A stretch of DNA of 14,325 nt from Atopostipes sp043425375 (GCA_043425375.1 JBHWQC010000011.1:1-14325); one strand, 5' to 3'. Shown: positions 6,857-14,266, numbered from the stretch's first letter. Notes: generated by a model from the letters alone, not told the origin. Program-made: numbers and translations.

Positions 6857-7877
6857 CTTTGGTGTCGCTGTTTATGTTTCGGCTTTTGAAACCCAGAAGC
6901 CGATGCTTGAACAATTGGCGAAGCGAAAGGTGCCCGTTTTCACCTCACTTCATATTGGCGAAGAGATGTCGGATACTTATGTGGCCGATATTCAAGCGAT
7001 GTGTGACTGGCTGCATGCACGAGACTTTTTGATTATGGCCGATGTTTCGCCTTACACTCTGGAACGGTTTCAGGTTGGTTCCTTAAACGAGTTAGTGGAA
7101 CAACTCCATTTAGATCAGCTCCGCTTGGACTTTGGGTTTGACGCCCAAAGCCTGGTGGATGAATTAAAAGACGTAATGCTCATTTACAATGCGTCAACGA
7201 TTTTAGGTGAAATGGAAAACGCAGAAAACAGCCACTATATGCATAACTTTTACCCGCGACCGGAAACTGGACTAGATAAAGCATTTTTTGAACAGTTAAA
7301 TCAACAGATTCGAGCGAAAAAAGGGAAGCTGCTGGCTTTTATAGCAGGTGATTTGGAGAAACGCGGGCCGATATTTGAAGGTCTGCCTACTTTGGAACAT
7401 CACCGAAAGGCTGCACCTTACGCCCAATACGTAGATTTAATCAAGACGTATCAGATGGATGCCGTTTATTTAGGCGATTTACGTTTATCGGATAAGCAGC
7501 TCCAATTGATCTTAGCCTTTCAAGAAGATGAGAGGCTGCGGCTGCCGGTGACTTTTGAAAAAGAAAATGAGCATCTCTATCAGCAACTGTTTACCGTTCG
7601 TGTGGATTCACCAAGTGGACTGGCTCGCATTCAAGAGTCTAGAGAGTTTGCCCAAACAGGGAAACAAGTGAGTCCTAAAGAAACAGGCAAGCGGCCGCGC
7701 GGGACAATCACAATGGATAATGAACGTTATCAACGTTATTCTGGCGAAGTTCAAATCATGTGGGCGGACTATCCAGCGGATGAGCGAGTAAATGTAATTG
7801 GAAAACTTGCGGATGCGTATGATTTACTACTTGATAATTTAGAAAATGGGGAGCAGTTTATGTTTGTCCCTGAATAA
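6846..7877 (+). CDS. mupG: MupG, 6-phospho-N-acetylmuramidase (DUF871)
   Basis: The protein matches the DUF871 family, whose characterised Staphylococcus aureus member MupG hydrolyses MurNAc-6P-GlcNAc to MurNAc-6P and GlcNAc. The N-terminal part (about 1-235) looks like a TIM barrel, starting with FGVAVYVSAF and including MHNFYPRPETGL (about 134-145), a conserved DUF871 stretch. The C-terminal part (about 240-343) is the smaller beta domain, with GTITMDN and VNVIGKLADAYDLLL. The ATG at 6846 was chosen because AAGGAAG (6827-6833) lies 12 bases upstream and the N-terminus then fits the family. An ATG at 6834 abuts that site, and the one at 6792 is deep inside murP. It overlaps the end of murP by 11 bases, indicating translational coupling. 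The length of 343 residues is normal. Confidence 0.92.
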   Translation: MSNNFGVAVYVSAFETQKPMLEQLAKRKVPVFTSLHIGEEMSDTYVADIQAMCDWLHARDFLIMADVSPYTLERFQVGSLNELVEQLHLDQLRLDFGFDAQSLVDELKDVMLIYNASTILGEMENAENSHYMHNFYPRPETGLDKAFFEQLNQQIRAKKGKLLAFIAGDLEKRGPIFEGLPTLEHHRKAAPYAQYVDLIKTYQMDAVYLGDLRLSDKQLQLILAFQEDERLRLPVTFEKENEHLYQQLFTVRVDSPSGLARIQESREFAQTGKQVSPKETGKRPRGTITMDNERYQRYSGEVQIMWADYPADERVNVIGKLADAYDLLLDNLENGEQFMFVPE

Positions 7878-7884
7878 CGAAATG

Positions 7885-7922
7885 TGCACATCTATGAAGG
7901 AGTAGATGTGCATCTTTCTTTC
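7885..7922 (+). terminator. Terminator after the murQ-murP-mupG operon
   Basis: TGCACATCTA (7885-7894) and TAGATGTGCA (7903-7912) form a perfect 10-bp stem with an eight-base loop, followed by the pyrimidine tract TCTTTCTTTC. The U run is interrupted, so termination may be partial. It begins eight bases after the mupG stop. Confidence 0.8.
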
Positions 7923-7923
7923 A

Positions 7924-7953
7924 TTGTGAAAACTTTTTAAAAAGTGGTAAACT
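7924..7953 (+). promoter_or_regulatory. Promoter of the tadA-yjbQ-ABC gene cluster
   Basis: TTGTGA (7924-7929) and an extended -10, TGGTAAACT (7945-7953), are separated by 18 bases counted to TAAACT. The site lies just after the preceding terminator and about 30 bases before the tadA start. It probably drives all four downstream genes, since no later terminator or clear promoter is seen until after 11047. Confidence 0.6.
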
Positions 7954-7985
7954 TACAGGGATAATTGAAGAAAGAGGTGCGGCAA

Positions 7986-8477
7986 ATGTTTACTCAGGAA
8001 GAAAAAGAAACGTTTATGAAAGAAGCCTTAAAAGAAGCAGGAAAAGCGTATAAAATCGATGAAGTGCCTATTGGGGCAGTAATTGTTCATGAGGGCAAAG
8101 TCATTGGGAGCGGCTATAACCAGCGGGAGATTACGAACCGCGCGATCACCCATGCTGAGATGATGGCGATTGATGAAGCCAATAGCTACTTATCCAATTG
8201 GCGTTTAGAAGACTGTGCCTTGTTTGTCACCGTGGAACCTTGTGTCATGTGCAGCGGGGCTATCGTCCAGTCACGCATTCCACATGTGTATTATGGCACC
8301 ACCGATTATAAAGGGGGAACGGCTGGCACGCTGATGAATTTACTCCAGGAAGAGCAGTTCAATCACCAGGCAGAAGTCGAAGCTGGTATATTGGAAGACG
8401 AATGCAAAGAATTATTGACGCGCTTTTTTAAAGAACTCCGAGGAAAAAGAAAGGCTGAGAAGAATGAACTTGTATAA
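7986..8477 (+). CDS. tadA: TadA, tRNA adenosine(34) deaminase
   Basis: TadA deaminates the wobble adenosine of tRNA-Arg(ACG) to inosine so that CGU, CGC and CGA codons can be read. The zinc site is complete: HAEM (H56, catalytic E58) and PCVMC (C86, C89). The family stretches DEVPIGAVIV (25-34) and DYKGGTAGTL (about 107-116) are also present. The start is ATG 7986, six bases after GAGGTG (7974-7979); a TTG at 7965 lies before that site and is unlikely. The 163-residue length is typical. Many Firmicutes have tadA next to the SRP RNA and dnaX, but here it is followed by a yjbQ homologue that overlaps its 3' end. A tRNA-Arg with anticodon TCG is also in the window. Confidence 0.95.
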   Translation: MFTQEEKETFMKEALKEAGKAYKIDEVPIGAVIVHEGKVIGSGYNQREITNRAITHAEMMAIDEANSYLSNWRLEDCALFVTVEPCVMCSGAIVQSRIPHVYYGTTDYKGGTAGTLMNLLQEEQFNHQAEVEAGILEDECKELLTRFFKELRGKRKAEKNELV

Positions 8478-8865
8478 ATATTCGATTCAAACCAATCAAA
8501 AAACAGAATTTTTATTGTTGGATGATTATATTGAAGAGGCGCTCCAGCAAAGTGAGGTAGAAAACGGGCTAATGGTCGTTTACTGCCCGCATACAACGGC
8601 CGGCATTACAATCAATGAGAATGCGGATCCGGATGTCAAAGTGGATTTAGAGCTGGGTCTGAATAAGTCCTTCCCAAATGATCCAGACTATGTGCATATG
8701 GAAGGCAATTCGGACGGGCATATGAAGTCTTCTTTGATTGGCGCCAGTGAAACTTTAATCATTGAAAACGGTCAACCCATTTTCGGAACGTGGCAAAGTG
8801 TGTATTTTGCTGAATTCGATGGACCAAGAAAGCGAACGGTTTACATAAAAATAATCGAAGGCTAA
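8464..8865 (+). CDS. YjbQ/UPF0047 family protein
   Basis: This small soluble protein belongs to the UPF0047/YjbQ family (TIGR00149), whose members are annotated as secondary thiamine-phosphate synthases from weak in vivo activity. The true cellular substrate is unsettled. Diagnostic motifs are all present: PHTTAGITINENADPDV (about 42-58), the EGNSDGHMKSSLIGAS stretch (80-95) and GTWQSVYFAEFDGPRKR (108-124). H43 and the histidines at 79 and 86 form the conserved putative active site. The length of 133 residues is normal. The start overlaps the last 14 bases of tadA, suggesting coupled translation; AAAGG at about 8449-8453 is the nearest ribosome binding site. Confidence 0.92.
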   Translation: MNLYKYSIQTNQKTEFLLLDDYIEEALQQSEVENGLMVVYCPHTTAGITINENADPDVKVDLELGLNKSFPNDPDYVHMEGNSDGHMKSSLIGASETLIIENGQPIFGTWQSVYFAEFDGPRKRTVYIKIIEG

Positions 8866-8889
8866 CCCTTCATTGAGGATGTGAATAAG

Positions 8890-9789
8890 ATGTTGGAAGT
8901 CAGCAACTTGTCTAAAGCTTTTGGCTCATTGCAAGCCGTTGATGATGTGAATTTCACTATTGAACCCGGTCAGATTATGGGCTTGATTGGTCAAAATGGG
9001 TCGGGTAAAACGACCACTTTTCGCTTAATCCTAAAGCTCTTAACGCAAGATACCGGTAAAATTCGTTGGCAAGGAGAGCCTTTCTCGACAAAGTTTTTTG
9101 ATCAGATAGGCTATTTGCCTGAAGAACGTGGCCTTAATCAGAAGATGACAGTCGAGCACCAGATTTTATATTTTGCGCAGTTGCGCGGAAAGAAGAAATC
9201 AGAAATTGAGCCGCTGATTGATAAATGGCTCGAGGAATTTGAGGTGGTCGGCGGCCGAAAAGATAAAATCAAGTCGTTATCGAAAGGGAATCAGCAAAAA
9301 GTGCAGCTGATTACAACGCTCATTCACGAACCGGATTTGATTATTCTCGATGAGCCTTTTAGCGGGCTGGATCCTGTGAATGCTGAGTTGTTGGAGGCAG
9401 GAATCAGACGCGCGAAAGACCGCGGGGCGTGTATTATTTTTTCCAGTCACAATATGAATAACGTGGAAGACTTGTGTGATAATATGGTGATGCTTAAAAA
9501 CGGCCGGCAAGTGTTGTACGGAACGATTCGTGAAATCCGCGAAAGTTTTGGTCGCATACGTCTGTATTTAGAATCCTCCCTTTCGAAAGCGGACTTAGCA
9601 GCGGTGCCTGGGGTTTTGGGGATTCAAGAAGAGAATGAAGGCACTTACTATATTCAACTCGAAAATGCTGAAGTCGGTCGCTATCTTTTCGATGTAGCCA
9701 CACGCGGCGGGTATATTCCAACCTTCAGCCAGCAACCGCCAACACTGGAAGAAATATTCAAACAGATTGCGGGTGAAGAAGATGAATAA
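8890..9789 (+). CDS. yhaQ: ABC exporter ATP-binding protein (YhaQ/NatA type)
   Basis: This is the nucleotide-binding subunit of an ABC-2 exporter. Walker A GQNGSGKTT is at about 34-42, the signature LSKGNQQKVQL at 130-140, Walker B LIILDEP at 150-156, and the switch histidine SSHN at about 187. The GYLPEERGL stretch (74-82) and a C-terminal extension of about 90 residues (DUF4162-like) match the NatA/YhaQ group. The length of 299 is close to that of Bacillus YhaQ. The start ATG at 8890 is 11 bases after GAGG (8875-8878); a GTG at 8881 lies too close to it. The permease gene overlaps its last bases. Substrate is unknown; sodium or toxic organic compounds are suggested only by family names. Confidence 0.9.
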   Translation: MLEVSNLSKAFGSLQAVDDVNFTIEPGQIMGLIGQNGSGKTTTFRLILKLLTQDTGKIRWQGEPFSTKFFDQIGYLPEERGLNQKMTVEHQILYFAQLRGKKKSEIEPLIDKWLEEFEVVGGRKDKIKSLSKGNQQKVQLITTLIHEPDLIILDEPFSGLDPVNAELLEAGIRRAKDRGACIIFSSHNMNNVEDLCDNMVMLKNGRQVLYGTIREIRESFGRIRLYLESSLSKADLAAVPGVLGIQEENEGTYYIQLENAEVGRYLFDVATRGGYIPTFSQQPPTLEEIFKQIAGEEDE

Positions 9790-11047
9790 ACTAGGCGTTT
9801 TTGTGAAAGATACCTTTATTAAAAACACCAAGTCGATTAGTTTTATTACGATGTTGCTGGCCCCGATAGTAGTCATTGGTATTATTTTTGCCATTGGTTA
9901 TTTTGCCGGGGAAACATTTTCTGAAATGGCGGATGTCAATGTGGCTGTGGTTGGTGACACGCGCATGCGAGAGTTGATGAGCGAAATCGATACCTCCCTT
10001 TCAGTAGAAGAAGAGATCACAACAGAAGAAGAGGCGAGAGCCGCTTTAAGTGCTGAAGAAATCGACGGCTACCTTGAAATTCAAGTTGCAGGCGATACTG
10101 TGCAAGCATCCGTGACACATGACAACAGTTTAACCAATCATTTACCGATGATTGAACAAGTGTTATCAAGTATCCAAGGGATGATGCGCGCGGAAGCCCT
10201 TGGTATTCCACTAGAAGAGATTCAAACCCTGAATGAACCGGTGGTGGTTGACGATCATATTGTGTCGATTGATGCTGGCGAATTAGTAGAAGAAGACAGT
10301 CTGGCAGCGGGTATTGCGATCGGAAGTGCGTATTTCATCAATATTATGATTATGATGTTTATCATGTTTTACGCGTCAACTGTAATTGAGGAAGTGGCTG
10401 GCGAGAAAGGTACGCGGATGATGGAAGTCATTTTGTCGAGTACCACAGCGACGACGCACTTTTTTGGAAAAATCATTGGAGTCTTTCTGGTAATGCTCGT
10501 CCATATTTTGTTTTATCTAGTAGTGGGTGTGGCGGCTTTTCTCTACTTTAGAAATCATGAAGTTATCGTCAGTTTGTTGGCGGACTTAGATATTGCAGCC
10601 ATCCTTTTGGAATTCTTGCGTTTATCTTCTGCCTTTTTATTCATTGGTGTGATTCTATATATGTTCATCGCGGCTTTCCTGGGTTCACTGATTACAAAAA
10701 CAGAAGACATCAGCCGGGCAGCGGGTCCCTTAACGATGATTGTTTTGGTCGGCTTTTACATCGGCCTCTTTGCAATGGCCGCGCCTGAGAACACAGTTGT
10801 GGTTGTCTCGTCCTTTATTCCATTGCTGACGCCTTTCGTCATGCCGTTTCGGATTGCGACAAATACGGTGCCCAATCTGCACGTCTGGCTGTCTATCGGG
10901 GGCACGGTGCTTTTTACCGTCCTCGTCGCGTATCTCTCACTTTTGTTCTATCGCGCGAATGTCCTGATTTATTCCGACACCAGCATGTGGAGAACGCTCA
11001 AACAGTCCTGGTCCCTAGTCCGCAGCGAAAACGAAACCACCCTTTAG
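9782..11047 (+). CDS. yhaP: ABC-2 type exporter permease (YhaP/NatB type)
   Basis: This is the membrane partner of the preceding ATPase. One hydrophobic segment near the N-terminus (about 19-42) is followed by a polar, acidic region of about 130 residues, probably outside the membrane (45-175). About five to six membrane segments fill 180 to 400. The cytoplasmic motif EEVAGEKGTRMMEVILSS (about 202-219) is the hallmark of NatB/YhaP permeases (ABC2_membrane_3). The length of 421 fits YhaP. ATG 9782 is preceded by GGGTGAAGAAG and overlaps the ATPase stop by eight bases, so the two are translationally coupled. A TTG at 9767 would add five residues and is less likely. It is the last gene of the cluster, followed by a hairpin terminator. 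Confidence 0.9.
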   Translation: MNKLGVFVKDTFIKNTKSISFITMLLAPIVVIGIIFAIGYFAGETFSEMADVNVAVVGDTRMRELMSEIDTSLSVEEEITTEEEARAALSAEEIDGYLEIQVAGDTVQASVTHDNSLTNHLPMIEQVLSSIQGMMRAEALGIPLEEIQTLNEPVVVDDHIVSIDAGELVEEDSLAAGIAIGSAYFINIMIMMFIMFYASTVIEEVAGEKGTRMMEVILSSTTATTHFFGKIIGVFLVMLVHILFYLVVGVAAFLYFRNHEVIVSLLADLDIAAILLEFLRLSSAFLFIGVILYMFIAAFLGSLITKTEDISRAAGPLTMIVLVGFYIGLFAMAAPENTVVVVSSFIPLLTPFVMPFRIATNTVPNLHVWLSIGGTVLFTVLVAYLSLLFYRANVLIYSDTSMWRTLKQSWSLVRSENETTL

Positions 11048-11064
11048 CTTCGCAAATAAAGGTC

Positions 11065-11102
11065 AAAATCTTATCCGTCCTAGTAGATGGGTAAGGTTTT
11101 TT
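11065..11102 (+). terminator. Intrinsic terminator after the ABC exporter
   Basis: AAAATCTTATCC (11065-11076) can pair with GGGTAAGGTTTT (11089-11100) using two G-U pairs, followed by a T run to 11102. It lies 18 bases after the permease stop and closes the tadA-to-permease cluster. Confidence 0.75.
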
Positions 11103-11125
11103 GACTTATTGGGCGGATATCTTGG

Positions 11126-11203
11126 TTTCGTACCGAGAGGACACTAGCCGTCGGTTTCAAATACCCTTTCATACCGAGAAGACCTCAGCCGTCGGTTTCA
11201 AAT
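11126..11203. repeat. Two 37-base structured direct repeats
   Basis: Copies at 11126-11162 and 11167-11203 share the form TTTC-R-TACCGAGA-R-GAC-NNN-AGCCGTCGGTTTCAAAT and match at 32 of 37 positions. Each copy can fold with ACC and GAC pairing to GTC and GGT around a bulge and a seven-base loop. Four of the five differences fall in the bulge or loop, so the paired bases are unchanged. This suggests a REP/MITE-like intergenic element rather than random duplication. The second copy runs 19 bases into the 3' end of the reverse-strand NERD gene and encodes its last residues. No third copy occurs in the window. Confidence 0.75.
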
Positions 11204-12177
11204 TTATTTAGGAACGATTTATTTCTACTAAAAGGCACAGGATCAATTTCATAGTAAGTATATCTATTTTTCTCACATTGTATGAAAAACTTCTTCATTA
11301 TGGTATAAAGATACTTATCAGACACTTGCCCATCAAGGATACTTAAGGCCTCGCTATGTGTAATCTCGCTCTTCATCGTCAGCACACTATACTCACAAAT
11401 TGTACGGAGTATCCCTTTCTTTCGGCTTTCCTTGTATCCACAAGAGCAATGGATATAGAGTTTACTGATAGCTATCTCAAAACTCTGGCAGTTGGCGCAG
11501 TAAATTCCTTTGCGCAACTTTTGCATTTCAAAGTCCGAAAGAGGCTTTGGAACAAAATAATTTTCATCTTCATAATATTCCAGCTGCCTGATTATCCTTT
11601 CTACGTTAATGTTTTGGGAATCGTATTGGTCAGCTGCCGCCAATTTCAAAATAAAATCCCTTAACTGATCGCGTGTGAGAATCGTAATATCACTTACCGC
11701 AGAATGGATATTAATAAAATTATGTTCGCCAATAAATACAAGCGTTCCCGTGACAGAAATAGTCGGATCCAATCGGTGGATAATGCTCTTTAATTTACGA
11801 AAACTCCGTTGGGTCTGCATAATAGGATTGTCAGGCAAGACTCGGTTGTTCAAGACACAATCGCCATTTTCATAGATGAAATGACCAGTATAATTTTTGA
11901 TTTCAAAGAGATGAAGTCCTGCTTTGGCTAGAAGTATAAAATCGCATTCAAACTTTCCGCTCCTATTTAACCAAATATTTCGCATGCCTTGCCAATCCTG
12001 TCTGCCATATAGTTCTAAAAATTTTAACAACGTTTCTTCCCCAGCTAAACCTGCTTCCAGATTTTTAAGAAAGTAATCATTATGGGAAGACTGGCGGGCA
12101 GCTAGAATCCTTTCAAAGTCGAGTTGTGTTGGTGAATCTTTAGCTGTCAATAATTTCTTTGTATGTAGAATTTCCAA
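11185..12177 (-). CDS. NERD-domain nuclease-like protein with Zn-ribbon-like motif
   Basis: The N-terminal half carries a NERD (nuclease-related) domain. GLAGEE lies at about 43-48, and a PD-(D/E)xK-like core has D79 and EIK (E92, K94) in HLFEIKNYTG. NPIMQTQRSFRKL (about 117-129) is the usual downstream helix. The rest contains CANC (C227, C230) and CSC (C244, C246), a probable zinc ribbon, and a C-terminal helical region. It may bind or cut nucleic acid, but the role is not established and no partner nuclease, helicase or methylase is adjacent. The start chosen is TTG at 12177, seven bases after a strong AGGAGG (complement of 12185-12190); a longer frame to 12354 would run into the divergent gene. 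The last five residues and stop are encoded by a repeat element. The predicted length is 330. Confidence 0.82.
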   Translation of the reverse strand: MEILHTKKLLTAKDSPTQLDFERILAARQSSHNDYFLKNLEAGLAGEETLLKFLELYGRQDWQGMRNIWLNRSGKFECDFILLAKAGLHLFEIKNYTGHFIYENGDCVLNNRVLPDNPIMQTQRSFRKLKSIIHRLDPTISVTGTLVFIGEHNFINIHSAVSDITILTRDQLRDFILKLAAADQYDSQNINVERIIRQLEYYEDENYFVPKPLSDFEMQKLRKGIYCANCQSFEIAISKLYIHCSCGYKESRKKGILRTICEYSVLTMKSEITHSEALSILDGQVSDKYLYTIMKKFFIQCEKNRYTYYEIDPVPFSRNKSFLNKFETDG

Positions 12178-12290
12178 AATAACGCCTCCTTGTAAAATAG
12201 TCCCTATATATATAATTACCCTTTTTTCTCGAATTCCGCGAAATAATTTTAAAAAATTTTGATATACTAGAAATAAGGAGGCGAATGATG
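12178..12290. promoter_or_regulatory. Divergent promoter region (NERD gene / budA)
   Basis: This spacer holds two outward-facing ribosome binding sites: AAGGAGGC on the minus strand (12184-12191) and AAGGAGG on the plus strand (12275-12281). For the plus strand, TGATATACT (12260-12268) looks like an extended -10 but would leave a very short leader. TATAAT at 12211-12216, with TTGTAA at 12190-12195, is an alternative with 15-base spacing. The central TATATATATAATTA tract could serve either direction. No operator is clear. Confidence 0.45.
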
Positions 12291-12995
12291 ATGAAGAAAC
12301 TCTTTCAGCATAGTACAATGGGCGCATTGATGGCAGGGATGTTTGAAGGCACACTGCCGATTGAGGAATTACTAGAGCAGGGCAATATGGGGATTGGGAC
12401 GTTCCATGGGTTAGATGGGGAGCTGGTCTTAATTGACGAGAACGCTTATCAAGTCAAAGTAGATGGGACAGTTATAGAAGTTAATCATCCCATAAATACA
12501 CCTTATGCAGCGGTCACTCATTTCAACGGAGAACACCGACTTGAAATGGATTCGCACTATTCGGCAGACGACTTTAAAGACAAACTCGTCAAAGAATTTA
12601 CAAGCGAAAATACCTTTCAAGCGGTCAGAGTAACTGGAACATTCAAAAATATGTTTTGTCGTTCGGTAGAAAAACAAGAAGAGCCGTATCCGCGGCTGGT
12701 TGAAGTGGCGGAGGATCAGGCCGAATTCAGACGTGATAGGGTAGAAGGTACGCTCGTCGGCTTCTACACACCAGAGATTTTTGGAACAGTGGCCGTGCCA
12801 GCCTTTCATCTGCATTTTTTGAGCAAAGAAAAAGATTTCGGCGGGCATGTGTTGGATTTTGAAGTAGAAAAAGTGGTCGCAGAATGGGAAACGATTGAAA
12901 CACTCGAACAGCATTTCCCTCTTCGAAATAAAACCTTCATGAGTTCTGAAATCGACTATAGCCGTTTAGAAAAAGAAATTGAAGAAGCTGAATAA
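12291..12995 (+). CDS. budA: Alpha-acetolactate decarboxylase
   Basis: The enzyme decarboxylates 2-acetolactate to acetoin, diverting pyruvate carbon away from acids and from branched-chain amino acids. The N-terminal LFQHSTMGALMAGMFEGTL (about 4-22) and the GIGTFHGLDGELVLIDENAY stretch (about 34-53) are family hallmarks. The zinc ligands are the histidines in AFHLHF (H173, H175) and GGHVLDF (H186), and FCRSV (about 122-126) carries the conserved active-site arginine. The length of about 234 is normal. Three consecutive ATG codons (12285, 12288, 12291) follow AAGGAGG at 12275-12281; the third gives a nine-base spacing and was chosen. The acetolactate synthase gene is not adjacent, so this is a single-gene unit. 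It is also called alsD or aldB. Confidence 0.95.
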   Translation: MKKLFQHSTMGALMAGMFEGTLPIEELLEQGNMGIGTFHGLDGELVLIDENAYQVKVDGTVIEVNHPINTPYAAVTHFNGEHRLEMDSHYSADDFKDKLVKEFTSENTFQAVRVTGTFKNMFCRSVEKQEEPYPRLVEVAEDQAEFRRDRVEGTLVGFYTPEIFGTVAVPAFHLHFLSKEKDFGGHVLDFEVEKVVAEWETIETLEQHFPLRNKTFMSSEIDYSRLEKEIEEAE

Positions 12996-13001
12996 AGTCG
13001 A

Positions 13002-13031
13002 AAACTCCAGCTCATGTCCGAGCTGGAGTTT
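13002..13031. terminator. Bidirectional terminator between convergent genes
   Basis: AAACTCCAGCTC (13002-13013) and GAGCTGGAGTTT (13020-13031) form a perfect 12-bp stem with a six-base loop. It lies between the stop codons of budA (plus) and the gamma-glutamyl ligase gene (minus). Short T runs end the hairpin on each strand, so it probably ends both transcripts. Confidence 0.85.
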
Positions 13032-13042
13032 CAAATTTCACA

Positions 13043-14236
13043 TTAAGCCGAGTAGTCATCAAAATACCCTTGAATATAAATAAATGGTGTTCCTTTATCG
13101 CCGCTGCCTGACGTTAAATCAGAAAGCGAGCCGATTAAATCGGTCAATTGGCGAGGCGTTGTCCCAAGCGAGGCATCCGCATCTTTGGCTTGATTGTCTT
13201 TTTGCGCAATGGATTCGCGAATGGCCTCTTGCAGTTCTGCACCACTCAAGTCCGCATGTTCATTGTCGGCAATATATTTCAATTTCACTTCATTCGGTGT
13301 CCCTTGCAAACCATCGGTGTAACCAGGCGAGACCACTGGATCTGCCAGTTCCCAGATTTCACCTACAGGGTCTTTAAACGCACCGTCGCCGTAAACCATC
13401 GCTTCGATGGTTTTACCTATTTTCTCTTTTACTTTTGCTTGAATTGCTTCTGCTACCTCTTTGGAATGAGAAGGGAATAATTTCACTGTTTCATCCGTGG
13501 AGTTATTCGCTCCCAGCAAGCCAAACTCTTCGTTGTAGCCGCCATTTTCAGAAACGGGTGCTTTCAAAATGTCGCCTAAATCCAATACTTTTTCAGCCCC
13601 TGCATCTTTCAATAAACGCTTCGTCCGTTTACGGCTATGGACATCCGCTGTAATCACTGAATTTGTATAGTCTAAAATGGCCGTTGGATTATTGGAGAAG
13701 ATAATTGTACACGGCGTGTCTTCACCCGCTGCAATATTTTTATACAACTCAATATAGTCCACACCCGTAAATGGATGCGCCGTTTTTCCAAAATGCTCTT
13801 CAAATTCTGCTTCAGTCAGCGTATCGCTCCAAGGATTAATGCCCGAAGCATCTAATTCGTCCAAAGAGATTAAATGATTGCCCACTTCATCGGCCGGGTA
13901 GCTGAGTTGAATCACGATTTCTTTCGCGCCGCGCGCAAAGCCTTTCAATAAGTTCATAAAGCGATTGCGACTTAAAATAGGGAATAACACACCTACTGTT
14001 TGCTCCCCAAATTGCTTTTTAACATCCGTTGCAATATCGTCAATCGACGCAAAATTCCCTTGCGCACGCGCAACGATGGATTCGGTTAATGTAATAATGT
14101 CACGGTCTTGAATGTCAAACCCTTCTTTTTCTGAAGCGTTCAATAAAGTATCCACGACAATTTCGACAATGTCGTCGCCTTCTTTAATAATAGGGGCTCT
14201 GAGACCGCGAACGACTGTACCAACTGTTCTTTCCAT
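13043..14236 (-). CDS. CofE-like gamma-glutamyl ligase (F420-0 ligase family)
   Basis: The protein resembles the coenzyme F420-0:gamma-L-glutamate ligase family. The N-terminus has the metal- and GTP-associated pattern of CofE: VVRGLRAPIIKEGDDIVEIV (about 8-27) and RDIITLTESIVARAQGN (about 44-60). Downstream are SNNPTAILDYTNSVITADVH (about 180-199) and the glycine-rich EAMVYGDGAFKDPVGEIWEL (about 278-297). At 397 residues it is much longer than archaeal CofE (about 250) and has no nitroreductase domain as in FbiB. Lactobacillales and related Firmicutes are not known to make F420, so the real acceptor is probably another small molecule; it might be a folate-like or peptide substrate, but this is unproven. 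ATG 14236 is preceded by AGGAAGTGA, six bases away. The gene is monocistronic within the window. Confidence 0.8.
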   Translation of the reverse strand: MERTVGTVVRGLRAPIIKEGDDIVEIVVDTLLNASEKEGFDIQDRDIITLTESIVARAQGNFASIDDIATDVKKQFGEQTVGVLFPILSRNRFMNLLKGFARGAKEIVIQLSYPADEVGNHLISLDELDASGINPWSDTLTEAEFEEHFGKTAHPFTGVDYIELYKNIAAGEDTPCTIIFSNNPTAILDYTNSVITADVHSRKRTKRLLKDAGAEKVLDLGDILKAPVSENGGYNEEFGLLGANNSTDETVKLFPSHSKEVAEAIQAKVKEKIGKTIEAMVYGDGAFKDPVGEIWELADPVVSPGYTDGLQGTPNEVKLKYIADNEHADLSGAELQEAIRESIAQKDNQAKDADASLGTTPRQLTDLIGSLSDLTSGSGDKGTPFIYIQGYFDDYSA

Positions 14237-14266
14237 TGTGTCACTTCCTATTCCTGTAATGCCTCC

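Noticed and set aside
7878..7985. Possible SRP RNA (ffs) gene beside tadA
   Set aside because: The short gap is fully explained by a terminator hairpin, a promoter and a ribosome binding site; no SRP Alu-less core motif is seen.
11126..11203. Two direct repeats as a minimal CRISPR array
   Set aside because: Only two copies, separated by four bases rather than a spacer-length gap, with internal differences and no cas genes nearby.
12178..12284. A further copy of the structured repeat flanking the 5' side of the NERD gene, which would suggest a transposable unit
   Set aside because: No sequence resembling the 37-base repeat occurs in the divergent spacer, and no transposase is present.
12178..12354. 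Long N-terminal extension of the NERD gene to 12354
   Set aside because: It would cross the divergent promoter region and overlap the budA start, while a TTG with an ideal AGGAGG lies at 12177.
12429..12914. A 161-codon minus-strand frame inside budA
   Set aside because: It is a shadow of the well-supported acetolactate decarboxylase gene, with no family resemblance and no start signals.
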